From assembly GCA_965277345.1 (NCBI GenBank), contig CBDICI010000004.1, positions 1,860,001 to 1,924,000 of the forward strand: 64,000 bases of DNA. Reading direction: 5' to 3'. Shown here in pieces: positions 34,001 to 42,400 of the stretch. A program made the position numbers and the translations under genes. Numbering within the stretch: position 1 is the stretch's first letter; every line of letters begins with the position of its first letter. The notes under the pieces were generated by a model, which saw nothing but the letters and a program-made list of their open reading frames with translations, had not been told where the DNA came from and made no database searches. Source of the DNA: CAIOYC01 sp965277345. GTDB taxonomy: Bacteria; Pseudomonadota; Alphaproteobacteria; Caulobacterales; Caulobacteraceae.

Positions 34001-35085
34001 CTCTCTATGTGCGGCCGTGGTATCTGGCGCTGGGGGCCAAGATCGGGGCGCGGGCGGAGGTCTCCACCGCCACCTCCGTGGTGCCTGACCTGATCGATAT
34101 CGGCGAGGAGAGCTTCATCGCCGACGGGGTGGTGTTCGGCGCGGCGCGGGCGGAGCCGGGGGCCATCCGCCTTTCCAGGACCCGCATCGGCCGGCGCAGC
34201 TTCATCGGCAATTCCGGCCTCCTCCCTACCGGCGCGGACATCGGCGAGGGGGTGTTGATCGGCGTCCTGTCCAAACCGCCCGAGGACGGCGCGCTGGCGA
34301 TGGAGACCGGCACGACCTGGTTCGGCTCGCCCGCTATCCGCCTGCCGCACCGGCAGGTGGTGACCAAGTTCGACGAGGGCGCCCGCTTCCGTCCGGCCAA
34401 GCGGCTGGTGGCCACGCGCCTCGCCATCGAGTTCGTGCGCATCATCCTGTCGCTCACGGTCTTCGTGGCCATGTTCTCCGTCATGCTCACCATTGTCGGC
34501 GACCTGTCGGACCTGCCGAACGGGGCGCTGTGGATCGCGCTGGCCTTCCCCTTCCTCTATCTCGGCTTCGCGGTGGGGGCGGGGCTGTTCGTGCTGGCCC
34601 TGAAGTGGGTGGTGATGGGGCGTTACAAGCCGGTCAACGCCCCGCTGTGGAGCCTGTTCGTGTGGCGGACCGAGCTGGTCACCTCCACCTATGAGAACCT
34701 GGCCGTACCGCTGCTGCTCGATGCGCTGCGCGGGACGCCGTTCCTGAACATCTATCTGCGCCTGCTGGGCTGCAAGATCGGCAAGCGGGTGTTCACCGAC
34801 ACCACCGACATCACCGAATACGACCTGGTTTCGGTAGGCGACGACGCGGCGCTGAACGAGAACGCGGGCATCCAGACCCACCTTTTCGAGGACCGGGTGA
34901 TGAAGGTCTCCGGCATCCGCATCGGCAAGCGCACCACCGTGGGCACCCTGGCCATCGCCCTCTACGACTCGGTGATCGAGGACGACGCCCAGCTCGGCGA
35001 CCTCAGCGTGCTGATGAAGGGCGAAACCCTCCCCGCCGGCACCGCGTGGGAAGGCTCCCCCGCCCAGCCGGCGCGGGCGGCGTGA
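31063..35085 (+). CDS. Pls/PosA-type membrane peptide synthetase (A-PCP plus three membrane/beta-helix units)
   Basis: A 1340-residue single-module enzyme. Adenylation domain, about residues 30-540: VGAAYVPVDWSIP, IYTSGSTGRPKGVMI, SFDISVEEMW, NTYGPTETTV, YRTGDLV, GYRVELGEIE and ISGKVNRKAL are the core motifs. Carrier domain: DDFFEDLGGHSLRAARMV with the phosphopantetheine Ser near residue 581. There is no condensation or thioesterase domain. From about residue 640 three similar units follow, each a pair of membrane helices, a KW..GR.KP motif and a left-handed beta-helix acyltransferase-like domain ending in GSPA. This is the architecture of epsilon-poly-lysine synthetase Pls of Streptomyces, whose tandem C-terminal domains extend a homopolymer. 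The specificity pocket, read by eye, is D-I-E-S-I-G-T-V-A-K. The ATG at 31063 has no clear ribosome-binding site; a GTG at 31069 is possible. The product is inferred to be a poly(amino acid), with unknown identity. Confidence 0.88.
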   Translation: MPVVADVALRTPPPVASAPEPFPAPPYQRDELLHELFRATARRLPNAIALRQAEADPETARKTELTYEELRLRAARLARHLRARGVGRGDRVLICLPRGIDQYMAVLGVLEVGAAYVPVDWSIPQDRADYIAEECAARAVITCADRAGAFAGSDAVVVDVLADLGDIAALDGAPLTRAETGAAPDDIAYVIYTSGSTGRPKGVMIRHRNAAYQVRSEASILGVDDTDTVFAGASLSFDISVEEMWAAFFSGACLLVSTEGLIKAGPDLAAALDAYGVTVWSLVPSLLAVIDHPMAKLRLLITGGEAIPAELARRWMRPGLRLLNTYGPTETTVACTWSELLPGRPVTIGTPLPGFTAWVVDERLDPVAPGVEGELVIGGPGVGAGYLNRPDLTAEKFVDAPFAVRGRTSERVYRTGDLVRVNADGDIEFLGRIDTQVKIRGYRVELGEIEAVLAEDASVGQAVVHLFPEADGSDVLVAFVTPRTPGGAVDLDSVRAVVGQKLPAYMRPMAYELKAALPTLISGKVNRKALERPRRLEIAARAPDPPQTPMETRLVEVWRQVFAPTPVGATDDFFEDLGGHSLRAARMVSIARTDPSLVSISIQDLYAAPTVRKLAVRLAGAAPTTRVEEPFHPIPQRRRTLCAVAQAIALIPIFAFAGVQWIFPYLAYAALATPDPKSRIPALLVAGAAFLVLPPLMILLSVAIKWIVIGRFKPGDYPLWGAYYFRWWLVRRFLSVIPTQFLAGTPLMSLYYRLLGAEIGRDVFLAMDQIDAPDLVSVGDGAIVSDGAVFATTSVERGLLRIGRNDVGRNAFVGTMSVIGRGAVLGAGSVLEDLSAIPTGERVPDGEVWTGSPAVRRGPAEPRTGAPRPTRARRILITGALMVVAPFLPFAAVLPIAPGLLGLIEVDWATKGYSYMLLSPALAIVYVVLMCLLTVVAKWLLLGRVKPGVYSIWSPFYVRYWFVKQLGELALDLLHPIYATLYVRPWYLALGAKIGARAEVSTATSVVPDLIDIGEESFIADGVVFGAARAEPGAIRLSRTRIGRRSFIGNSGLLPTGADIGEGVLIGVLSKPPEDGALAMETGTTWFGSPAIRLPHRQVVTKFDEGARFRPAKRLVATRLAIEFVRIILSLTVFVAMFSVMLTIVGDLSDLPNGALWIALAFPFLYLGFAVGAGLFVLALKWVVMGRYKPVNAPLWSLFVWRTELVTSTYENLAVPLLLDALRGTPFLNIYLRLLGCKIGKRVFTDTTDITEYDLVSVGDDAALNENAGIQTHLFEDRVMKVSGIRIGKRTTVGTLAIALYDSVIEDDAQLGDLSVLMKGETLPAGTAWEGSPAQPARAA

Positions 35086-35102
35086 TGATGATCGAACCAG
35101 AC

Positions 35103-35238
35103 TCCTCCCCCGTCCGACGGGGGAGGGGAACCCCGAAGGGGTGGAGGGGGCAGCGCCGCCCTGTCCGGTCAGCGTCGCGCCGCCCCCTCCGTGACGGCGG
35201 CCTCGCCGCCGCGCCACCTCCCTCGCTGCGCAGGGGAG
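35103..35238 (+). repeat. Dispersed GC-rich palindromic repeat, copy B
   Basis: An element of about 136 bases between the synthetase and the transferase genes. It has the same block order as copies A and C: TCCTCCCCC, GAAGGGGTGGAGGGGG, GCAGCGCCGCCCTGTCCGG, CGCCCCCTCCG, CGCCACCTCCC. CCCCCGTCCGACGGGGG forms a tight hairpin at its start. Being non-coding and self-complementary, it could weaken transcription into the transferase. Confidence 0.8.
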
Positions 35239-35245
35239 AAGCTTG

Positions 35246-35839
35246 ATGACCACCTTTCGGCTGATCCGCGATGGGGAGCTCGAGCCGGCGCGGGCGACCG
35301 AGGCCGATCTGGCCGACGCCGCGGCGCTGGGGCCTGACCAAGGCGCGCGGCGGCTGTATCGCCGCCGGCTGCTGCGGGCGATCGCCGCCGAGACGCTGGA
35401 CGTCCATCCCGACCTCGTCGCCATCGAGCGCGCACCGCACGGCGGGGTGACCATCGCCGGGCCGAGGGCGCTTTGCGCCAGCCTCGCCGATCGCGGACCC
35501 TGGACCGCGCTGGCCCTCTCGGAGCATCCCGTGGGCGTCGATGTGGAGATCCATCCGCCCGACCGCGAGCCGCCCTTCGACCTGCTGCAGCCGCTGGAGC
35601 AGGAGGCGATCCTGACCGATCCGGAGCCGCGCCGCCTGTTCCTGCGCTTCTGGACCGCGCGCGAGGCGTATCTGAAGGCGCAGGGCCGGGGGCTCGACGT
35701 CATGCCCGATCGGGTCCGCGCCGCGCGGCGCGACCGGGAGGTGGCGCTGATCGAGCCCGGCCATCCCATCGCCTTCGCCACCATCGTCGAGCGCGAGGAC
35801 GCCATCGCGGCCATTGTCGAGCTTGACGGCGCGGCTTAG
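35246..35839 (+). CDS. 4'-phosphopantetheinyl transferase superfamily protein
   Basis: A 197-residue enzyme that moves phosphopantetheine from CoA to a carrier-domain serine. The two family motifs are present: HPVGVDVEI (Mg2+-binding Asp and Glu) and RFWTAREAYLKAQGRGL, the WxxxEAxxKxxG box. It is placed 160 bases after the synthetase on the same strand, which makes that protein's carrier domain the natural substrate. The ATG at 35246 follows GGGGAGAAG. The N-terminal third is poorly conserved, as is usual for short stand-alone members. Confidence 0.9.
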   Translation: MTTFRLIRDGELEPARATEADLADAAALGPDQGARRLYRRRLLRAIAAETLDVHPDLVAIERAPHGGVTIAGPRALCASLADRGPWTALALSEHPVGVDVEIHPPDREPPFDLLQPLEQEAILTDPEPRRLFLRFWTAREAYLKAQGRGLDVMPDRVRAARRDREVALIEPGHPIAFATIVEREDAIAAIVELDGAA

Positions 35840-35863
35840 GAAGCCGCGGTTATGGAGGACCGT

Positions 35864-36325
35864 ATGCGGACGCTCACCCTGGCCACGACCCTCTTGCTCG
35901 GCGCGCTCGCCTTGGCGGCCTGCGGCCCCGGCGGCGGGACGCTCTCCAACGACGATCCCAAGGTGAAGGCGCTGGTGGGCGAACTCGGGCCGGACTACGC
36001 CGCCGCCGATGTGGTCAATGGCCGGACCAAGTTCGAGCAGTGCCGTCAATGCCACACCATCGCCAACGGCGGCCCCAACATGACCGGCCCCAACCTCTAC
36101 GGCGTGTTCGGCCGCAAGGCCGGCTCCAAGCCGGGCTTTGCCTATTCGGACAAGCTGCCGGCCTCGGGAATCGTCTGGGACGCCCCAGCCCTGGACAAAT
36201 GGATCGCCAACCCCCGCGACGACGTGCCGGGGACGAAAATGTCCTTCGTCGGTGACCCCGACCCCAGGGAGCGCAAGGACATCATCGCCTATGTAAAGGT
36301 CGCCTCCAGCGGCGGACCCAACTGA
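35864..36325 (+). CDS. Class I c-type cytochrome, lipoprotein-anchored
   Basis: A 153-residue electron carrier. The signal ends in a lipobox (LGALALAACG), so the protein is likely lipid-anchored facing the periplasm. Haem is attached at CRQCH (FEQCRQCHTIA). The cytochrome c core shows GPNLYGVFGRKAG, FAYSDKL, WDAPALDKWIANP and the distal ligand Met in VPGTKMSFVG. This is the mitochondrial-like c/cy type of alphaproteobacteria. The ATG at 35864 has GGAGG 5 bases upstream; an ATG four codons earlier overlaps that site. Confidence 0.93.
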   Translation: MRTLTLATTLLLGALALAACGPGGGTLSNDDPKVKALVGELGPDYAAADVVNGRTKFEQCRQCHTIANGGPNMTGPNLYGVFGRKAGSKPGFAYSDKLPASGIVWDAPALDKWIANPRDDVPGTKMSFVGDPDPRERKDIIAYVKVASSGGPN

Positions 36326-36448
36326 GCCCAGCAATCCCCGCGCGAGATTCCTTACCTGCAAGTCACGAAATAACCCCGAATTAAGCTGCCCCGCCGACCC
36401 GGCGGGACTATGGCTCGACCAACGACAGCTTGGATGAGGAGGGCCGCC

Positions 36449-37345
36449 ATGTCCGCTCTAAAGACGTTTCTGATCGGCGCTGCTTTCGCCGGCGCCGCCG
36501 TGGGGCCGGCCCTGGCCGCCGATACCGGGGGCGTCCGCGTGGACAACGCCGCCGCCCGGGTGGTGGTGATCGCCGAACCGCGCGGCGACTACCAGATTTC
36601 CATCGCCCAGGGCCGCGCGGGGCTTAAGCCCCTCACCCTTCGCCGCGACGGCGGGGTGACCGTGGTGGACGGCGGCTACGACCACATCGGCTGGATCTGG
36701 GGGCCGCATGTCTTCGGGCTGAGCGGCGGGGGCGGCGGGCTGAACTGCCGGGGTCCGGCCGGCAGTCCGCGGGTGACCGTCCCCGGTCGCGGCGACGTGG
36801 CGGTGGCCGATCTGCCGGTGGTGACCATCCGCGCGCCGATGAACGCGCGCATCGGCGCCAGCGGCGCGGTGTTCGGCGAGGTGAACCTCACCGACAGCCT
36901 CGACCTGTCCAACAGCGGCTGCGGCGACTGGCGCATCGCCGATGTGCGAGGCCCCGTCCATATCGCCACCTCCGGCTCGGGCGACGTGCGCGGCGGCGCC
37001 GCGGGCGAGGCGCACATCGCCATTTCCGGCTCTTCCGATGTGGTGCTGGGGCCGGTGAACGGCCGGTTGGAGACGCATACGTCCGGCTCCGGCGACATCC
37101 ATACCGCCTCGGCCCGCGGCGGGATCGAGACCCGGATCTCCGGATCCGGCGACGTGGTCGTCGACGGCGGCGAGGCGCCCGAGGTCGCCGTGACCATCGC
37201 CGGTTCCGGCGATTTCAGATTCCGCGGCACTGCCGGCGCGGTGAACGTCCATATCGCCGGTTCGGGCGACGTGGACATCGCGCGCGCGACCGGGCCGGTC
37301 TCCAAGCACGTGGCGGGATCGGGCGACGTGAACATCGGGCGTTGA
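36449..37345 (+). CDS. Exported GIN-domain (DUF2807) beta-helical protein
   Basis: A 298-residue exported protein. It starts MSALKTFLIGAAFAGAAVGPALA, a signal peptide, behind a perfect AGGAGGG (36437-36443). The C-terminal half contains seven [ST/A]GSGD-type turns spaced about 19 residues apart (TSGSGDV, ISGSSDV, TSGSGDI, ISGSGDV, IAGSGDF, IAGSGDV, VAGSGDV). This is the regular rung pattern of a GIN/DUF2807 right-handed beta-helix. Such proteins are exported, often as putative adhesins or auto-transporter-like passengers. The role is unknown. It is followed by the ribosomal operon leader. Confidence 0.85.
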   Translation: MSALKTFLIGAAFAGAAVGPALAADTGGVRVDNAAARVVVIAEPRGDYQISIAQGRAGLKPLTLRRDGGVTVVDGGYDHIGWIWGPHVFGLSGGGGGLNCRGPAGSPRVTVPGRGDVAVADLPVVTIRAPMNARIGASGAVFGEVNLTDSLDLSNSGCGDWRIADVRGPVHIATSGSGDVRGGAAGEAHIAISGSSDVVLGPVNGRLETHTSGSGDIHTASARGGIETRISGSGDVVVDGGEAPEVAVTIAGSGDFRFRGTAGAVNVHIAGSGDVDIARATGPVSKHVAGSGDVNIGR

Positions 37346-37361
37346 TTGACTCGACAAGTGC

Positions 37362-37390
37362 TTGACGCAAAGGGGCGGCGAGAGTATCCA
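37362..37390 (+). promoter_or_regulatory. Probable main promoter of the S10 ribosomal operon
   Basis: TTGACG (37362-37367), 17-base spacer, TATCCA (37385-37390). It lies just after the GIN-domain gene and about 270 bases before rpsJ, leaving a long untranslated leader. The TTGACG box is typical of strong alphaproteobacterial housekeeping promoters. Confidence 0.6.
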
Positions 37391-37488
37391 CCGCGCCTCT
37401 GTTGAATCGGCTGTGCTCTTCCACCTGTGGGGAGCAGACGCGGTTCGCGCAAAGCGCCAGACATAGCGCGTCGCCCTCCCCGGCGCCG

Positions 37489-37551
37489 CGCGGTCTCACA
37501 AGGCCCTCGCAGTTCCGCTGCGTCGGCCTTTTGTCGTTTTTGCGAGACCCG
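37489..37551 (+). promoter_or_regulatory. Structured S10-operon leader with terminator-like hairpin (attenuator candidate)
   Basis: AAGGCC (37500-37505) pairs with GGCCTT (37525-37530), and inside it CGCAG pairs with CTGCG around a five-base loop. The hairpin is followed by a U-rich tract (TTTTGTCGTTTTT). An outer arm GGTCTC can pair with GAGACC (37544-37549). Lying between promoter and rpsJ, it could attenuate the operon. The rest of the 315-base gap 37346-37660 holds no gene. Confidence 0.6.
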
Positions 37552-37660
37552 CGGCACGGTCGATCCTTCAGGGTTCGAGAGTGTTCGGGGCAGAGGGTCC
37601 GTAAGGGCCTTGGTCTTTGAACGGTTAAGGCGGCCCGGGCCGCGAGGGACGTCAAACGAG

Positions 37661-37969
<309 letters not shown>

Positions 37970-37980
37970 GAGCCGGAAAG

Positions 37981-38733
37981 ATGCGTACCGGCGTAATCGC
38001 CAAGAAACTCGGGATGACCCGCTTCTTCGACGAAGCCGGCGCCCACGTGCCGGTGACGGTGCTGTCGCTCGACGGCTGCCAGGTCACCGCCCAGCGCACC
38101 AAGGACAAGGACGGCTATGTGGCCCTCCAACTCGGCGCGGGGGCCAAGAAGGCCAAGAACACCAATGCCTCCCTGCGCGGCCACTTCGCCAAGGCGCTGG
38201 TGGAGCCCAAGCGTGAGCTGAGCGAGTTCCACGTCAGCGAGGACATGCTGATCGACGTCGGCGCCGAGCTGACCGCCGATCACTTCGTCCCCGGCCAGAA
38301 GGTGGACATCCAGGGCACGACCATCGGCAAGGGCTTCGCCGGCGGCATGAAGCGCTGGAACTTCGGCGGTCTGCGCGCCACCCACGGCGTGTCGCTGTCG
38401 CACCGTTCGCTAGGGTCTACCGGCAACCGCCAGGATCCCGGCAAGACCTTCAAGAACAAGAAGATGGGGGGGCACCTGGGGGTGGAGACCGTCACCACCC
38501 AGAACCTCACCGTGTTCCGCATCGACGCCGAGCGCGGCCTGATCATGATCAAGGGCGCGGTTCCGGGGTCGGAGGGCTCCTACGTCCGCGTCTCCGACGC
38601 GATCAAGAAGGCGCTGCACGCCGATGCGCCCAAGCCCGGCGGCTTCCGCAAGGCCGGCGAACACGCCGCCGCGGCCGAGACCCCCGCCGAAGCGGCGCCC
38701 GCCGCTGACGCCGCTCAGGAAGGGGCCGAATAA
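37981..38733 (+). CDS. rplC: 50S ribosomal protein L3 with an Ala/Glu-rich tail
   Basis: Early-assembling 23S rRNA-binding protein. RTGVIAKKLGMTRFF, the GKGFAGGMKRWNFGG finger, and SLGSTGNRQDPGKTFKNKKMGGHLG are diagnostic. At 250 residues it is about 40 longer than the usual protein: after FRKAGEHAAAAE the C-terminus is an Ala/Pro/Glu-rich, probably disordered extension. The TAA shares a base with the rplD ATG. Confidence 0.98.
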   Translation: MRTGVIAKKLGMTRFFDEAGAHVPVTVLSLDGCQVTAQRTKDKDGYVALQLGAGAKKAKNTNASLRGHFAKALVEPKRELSEFHVSEDMLIDVGAELTADHFVPGQKVDIQGTTIGKGFAGGMKRWNFGGLRATHGVSLSHRSLGSTGNRQDPGKTFKNKKMGGHLGVETVTTQNLTVFRIDAERGLIMIKGAVPGSEGSYVRVSDAIKKALHADAPKPGGFRKAGEHAAAAETPAEAAPAADAAQEGAE

Positions 38734-39395
38734 TGAAGCTCGACGTCATCCAGCTTGACGGCCAGAAGGGCGGCTCCATCGACCTCGACGACTCCATCTT
38801 CGGCATCGAGGAGATTCGCGCCGACATCCTGCAGCGCATGGTCGTGTGGCAACTGGCCAAGCGCCGGGCGGGCACGCACAAGATCAAGACCCGTAACGAA
38901 GTCGCTCGCACGGGCAAGAAGATGTACAAACAGAAAGGCACCGGCGGCGCCCGCCACGGCTCGCGCAAGGCGGCGCAGTTCGTGGGCGGCGCCAAGGTGT
39001 TCGGCCCGGTGAACCGCAGCCACGAGTTCGACCTGCCCAAGAAGGTCCGCGCGCTCGCCCTCAGGCACGCCCTGTCGGCCAAAGCCAAGGCCGGCTCGCT
39101 GATGGTGCTGGAAGACGCGACCGCCGCCGATCCCAAGACCGCCGCGCTGAAGGCCCAGTTCGCCAGGGCCGGCATCGTCAACGCCCTGGTCATCGCCGGG
39201 GCGGAAGTGGACCGGAACTTCGGCCTCGCCGCCCGCAACATCCCGTTCGTCGATGTGCTGCCGAACGCCGGGCTGAACGTCTATGACGTGCTGCGCCGCG
39301 ACACCCTGGTGCTGACCCGCTCGGCCATCGAGGCGATCAACGCCCGCCTCGGCCCAGACTCTGAAAAGACTGGCGAAGAAAAGGAAGCCGCGTAA
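38733..39395 (+). CDS. rplD: 50S ribosomal protein L4
   Basis: A 220-residue protein whose extended loop lines the exit tunnel (KIKTRNEVARTGKKMYKQKGTGGARHGSRKAAQFVGGAKVFGPV). In E. coli L4 represses its own operon through the leader; whether it does so here is unknown, though this operon also has a structured leader. It overlaps both neighbours by one base (TAATG on each side). Confidence 0.98.
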   Translation: MKLDVIQLDGQKGGSIDLDDSIFGIEEIRADILQRMVVWQLAKRRAGTHKIKTRNEVARTGKKMYKQKGTGGARHGSRKAAQFVGGAKVFGPVNRSHEFDLPKKVRALALRHALSAKAKAGSLMVLEDATAADPKTAALKAQFARAGIVNALVIAGAEVDRNFGLAARNIPFVDVLPNAGLNVYDVLRRDTLVLTRSAIEAINARLGPDSEKTGEEKEAA

Positions 39396-39694
39396 TGGCC
39401 GGCCCCACACCCAAGCATTACGACACCATCCTCTCGCCCATCATCACCGAGAAGGCGACGCTGCTGTCCGAGCACAACAAGGTGGTCTTCAAGGTCGCCA
39501 AGGACGCCACCAAGGACGAGATCGCCGATGCGGTCGAAGCCCTGTTCAAGGTGCAGGTGACCAAGGTCAACACCATGCTGGTGCAGGGTAAGACCAAGCG
39601 GTTCCGCGGCATCCTCGGCAAGCGCAACGACTTGAAGAAGGCCATTGTCACCCTGGCCGAAGGCCAGTCCATCGACATCACGACGGGGCTCTAA
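39395..39694 (+). CDS. rplW: 50S ribosomal protein L23
   Basis: A 99-residue protein at the tunnel exit and docking site for trigger factor and SRP. HYDTILSPIITEKATLLSEHNKVVFKV is the family start, and GKTKRFRGILGKRNDLKKAIVTL forms the tunnel loop. Start and stop overlap or abut the flanking genes, so it is coupled to rplD. Confidence 0.98.
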   Translation: MAGPTPKHYDTILSPIITEKATLLSEHNKVVFKVAKDATKDEIADAVEALFKVQVTKVNTMLVQGKTKRFRGILGKRNDLKKAIVTLAEGQSIDITTGL

Positions 39695-39697
39695 ACC

Positions 39698-40537
39698 ATG
39701 GCCTTGAAGCAATTCAACCCCACCTCGCCCGGCCGCCGCAGCCTGGTGCTGGTCGACAAGTCCGAGCTCCACAAGGGCCGTCCGGAAAAGAGCCTGGTCC
39801 AGGGCCTGACCTCCAAGGGCGGGCGATCCAACAACGGCCGCGTCACCGTCCGCTTCCGCGGCGGCGGGGCCAAGAAGCTCTATCGCCAGATCGACTTCAA
39901 GCGCCGCAAGTGGAACATGGCCGCCACGGTGGAGCGTCTGGAGTATGACCCCAACCGCACCGCCTTCATCGCGCTGATCAAGTACGAAGACGGCGAGCTG
40001 AACTACATCATCGCGCCCCAGCGCCTGCGCGCCGGCGATACGGTGGTGGCCGGCGAGAAGGTGGACGTGAAGCCCGGCAACGCCATGCCGCTGCGCGCCA
40101 TGCCGGTGGGCACCATCATCCACAATGTGGAGCTTAAGCCGGAGAAGGGCGCGCAGATGGCGCGCTCGGCCGGGACCTACGCCCAGCTCGTCGGTCGCGA
40201 CGCGGGCTACGCCCAGATCCGCCTCGGCTCGGGCGAGCTGCGCATGGTGCTGGACGGCTGCATGGCCACGGTGGGCGCGGTCTCCAACGCCGACCACATG
40301 AACGAAAGCCTGGGCAAGGCCGGCCGCGTGCGCCACATGGGCTTCCGCCCGCACGTGCGCGGCGTGGCCATGAACCCGGTCGACCACCCGCACGGCGGTG
40401 GCGAAGGCAAGACCTCGGGCGGCCGCCATCCGGTCACGCCCTGGGGCAAGCCGACCAAGGGCCGCAAGACCCGTGTCAACAAGGCGACGGACAAGTTCAT
40501 TATCCGCTCACGCCACAAAGCGAACAAGGGCCGCTAA
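39698..40537 (+). CDS. rplB: 50S ribosomal protein L2
   Basis: A 279-residue protein near the peptidyl transferase centre. It starts MALKQFNPTSPGRRSLVLVDKSELHKG. The highly conserved C-terminal loop GVAMNPVDHPHGGGEGKTSGGRHPVTPWGKPT contains the His (GGGE/DHPHGG) implicated in ribosome activity. The length is standard. Confidence 0.99.
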   Translation: MALKQFNPTSPGRRSLVLVDKSELHKGRPEKSLVQGLTSKGGRSNNGRVTVRFRGGGAKKLYRQIDFKRRKWNMAATVERLEYDPNRTAFIALIKYEDGELNYIIAPQRLRAGDTVVAGEKVDVKPGNAMPLRAMPVGTIIHNVELKPEKGAQMARSAGTYAQLVGRDAGYAQIRLGSGELRMVLDGCMATVGAVSNADHMNESLGKAGRVRHMGFRPHVRGVAMNPVDHPHGGGEGKTSGGRHPVTPWGKPTKGRKTRVNKATDKFIIRSRHKANKGR

Positions 40538-40540
40538 GTC

Positions 40541-40819
40541 ATGACCCGCTCAGTCTGGAAAGGCCCCTTTGTCGACGGCTATCTGCTCAAGAAGGCGGAT
40601 GTCGCTTACAATGCCGGGCGCAAGGATGTGATCAAGACCTGGTCGCGTCGCTCCACCATCATGCCGCAATTCGTCGGCCTGACCTTTGGCGTTCACAATG
40701 GCCAAAAGCACGTGCCCGTCCTGGTGTCGGAAGACATGGTCGGTCACAAGCTCGGCGAATTCGCCCCCACCCGCACCTTCTACGGCCACGCAGCCGACAA
40801 GAAGGCCAAGAGGAAGTAA
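40541..40819 (+). CDS. rpsS: 30S ribosomal protein S19
   Basis: A 92-residue head protein in contact with S13. The sequence TRSVWKGPFVDGYLLKK, TWSRRSTIMPQFVGLTFGVHNGQKHVPVLVSEDMVGHKLGEFAPTRTF is close to the universal consensus. It sits three bases after rplB. Confidence 0.99.
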   Translation: MTRSVWKGPFVDGYLLKKADVAYNAGRKDVIKTWSRRSTIMPQFVGLTFGVHNGQKHVPVLVSEDMVGHKLGEFAPTRTFYGHAADKKAKRK

Positions 40820-40824
40820 GGGCG

Positions 40825-41207
40825 ATGACCAAGAAAACCAACGATCGTCGCGTGGGCAAGGTCGAGGCGATGGCCAAGTCCATCAACCTGCGCACCTCGG
40901 CGCGCAAGCTGAACCTGGTGGCCCAGTCGATCCGCGGCCTGCCGGTGCAGCGCGCGCTGAACGAGCTGGAGTTCAGCCACAAGCGCATCGCCAAGGATGT
41001 GCGCAAGTGCCTGTATTCGGCCGTCTCCAACGCCGAGAACAACCACAATCTCGACATCGACAGCCTGGTCGTGGCCGAGGCCTATATCGGCAAGAACATG
41101 GTGATGAAGCGGTTCTCGGCCCGCGCCCGCGGCCGCGCCTCGCGCATCGAAAAGCCCTTCTCGGAGATCACCATCGTGGTCCGTGAACTCACTGGGGACG
41201 CCGCGTA

Positions 41208-41208
<1 letters not shown>
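40825..41208 (+). CDS. rplV: 50S ribosomal protein L22
   Basis: A 127-residue tunnel protein. LRTSARKLNLVAQSIRGL, NAENNHNLDIDSLVVAEAYIGKNMVMKRFSARARGRASRIEKPFSEITIVV includes the beta-hairpin that narrows the exit tunnel. A second in-frame ATG at 40870 (MAKSINL) exists, but the first, at 40825, follows rpsS directly and is retained. The TAA shares a base with the rpsC ATG. Confidence 0.97.
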
Positions 41209-41948
<740 letters not shown>

Positions 41949-41959
41949 GGTAAGAAGCC

Positions 41960-42400
41960 ATGTTGCAACCCAAGAAGACTAAATACCGCAAGCAGTTCAA
42001 GGGGCGCATCCACGGCGCCACCAAGGGCGGCTCGGCGCTGAACTTCGGCTCCTACGGGCTGAAGGCCATCGAGCCGGAGCGCATCACCGCGCGCCAGATC
42101 GAAGCCTGCCGCCGGGCCATCACCCGCGAGATGAAGCGTCAGGGCCGGGTGTGGATTCGCATCTTCCCCGACCTGCCGGTCACCGACAAGCCCGCCGAAG
42201 TCCGCATGGGCAAGGGCAAGGGCGCGGTGGAATACTGGGCCGCGCGCGTGGCGCCGGGTCGGATCATGTTCGAGATCGACGGCGTGTCCGACGAGATCGC
42301 GCGCCAGGCCCTGGCGCTCGGCGCCGCCAAGCTGCCGATCAAGACCCGCGTGGTCACCCGTCTCGACGCGGGTGTCGCGCCCATGGCGGAGGCCGCGTGA
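41960..42400 (+). CDS. rplP: 50S ribosomal protein L16
   Basis: A 146-residue protein at the A-site side of the 50S subunit. It starts MLQPKKTKYRKQFKGRIHGATKGG. RAITREMKRQGRVWIRIFPD holds the arginine stretch hydroxylated in E. coli, and VRMGKGKGAVEYWAARVAPGRIMFEI follows. Its TGA overlaps the rpmC ATG by one base. Confidence 0.99.
   Translation: MLQPKKTKYRKQFKGRIHGATKGGSALNFGSYGLKAIEPERITARQIEACRRAITREMKRQGRVWIRIFPDLPVTDKPAEVRMGKGKGAVEYWAARVAPGRIMFEIDGVSDEIARQALALGAAKLPIKTRVVTRLDAGVAPMAEAA

Noticed and set aside
31039..35814. A 1591-residue open frame on the minus strand across the synthetase gene
   Set aside because: It is the complement of the strongly conserved synthetase and transferase frames. 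The translation is His/Arg/Gln-rich low-complexity sequence with no domain, a normal effect of very high GC content.
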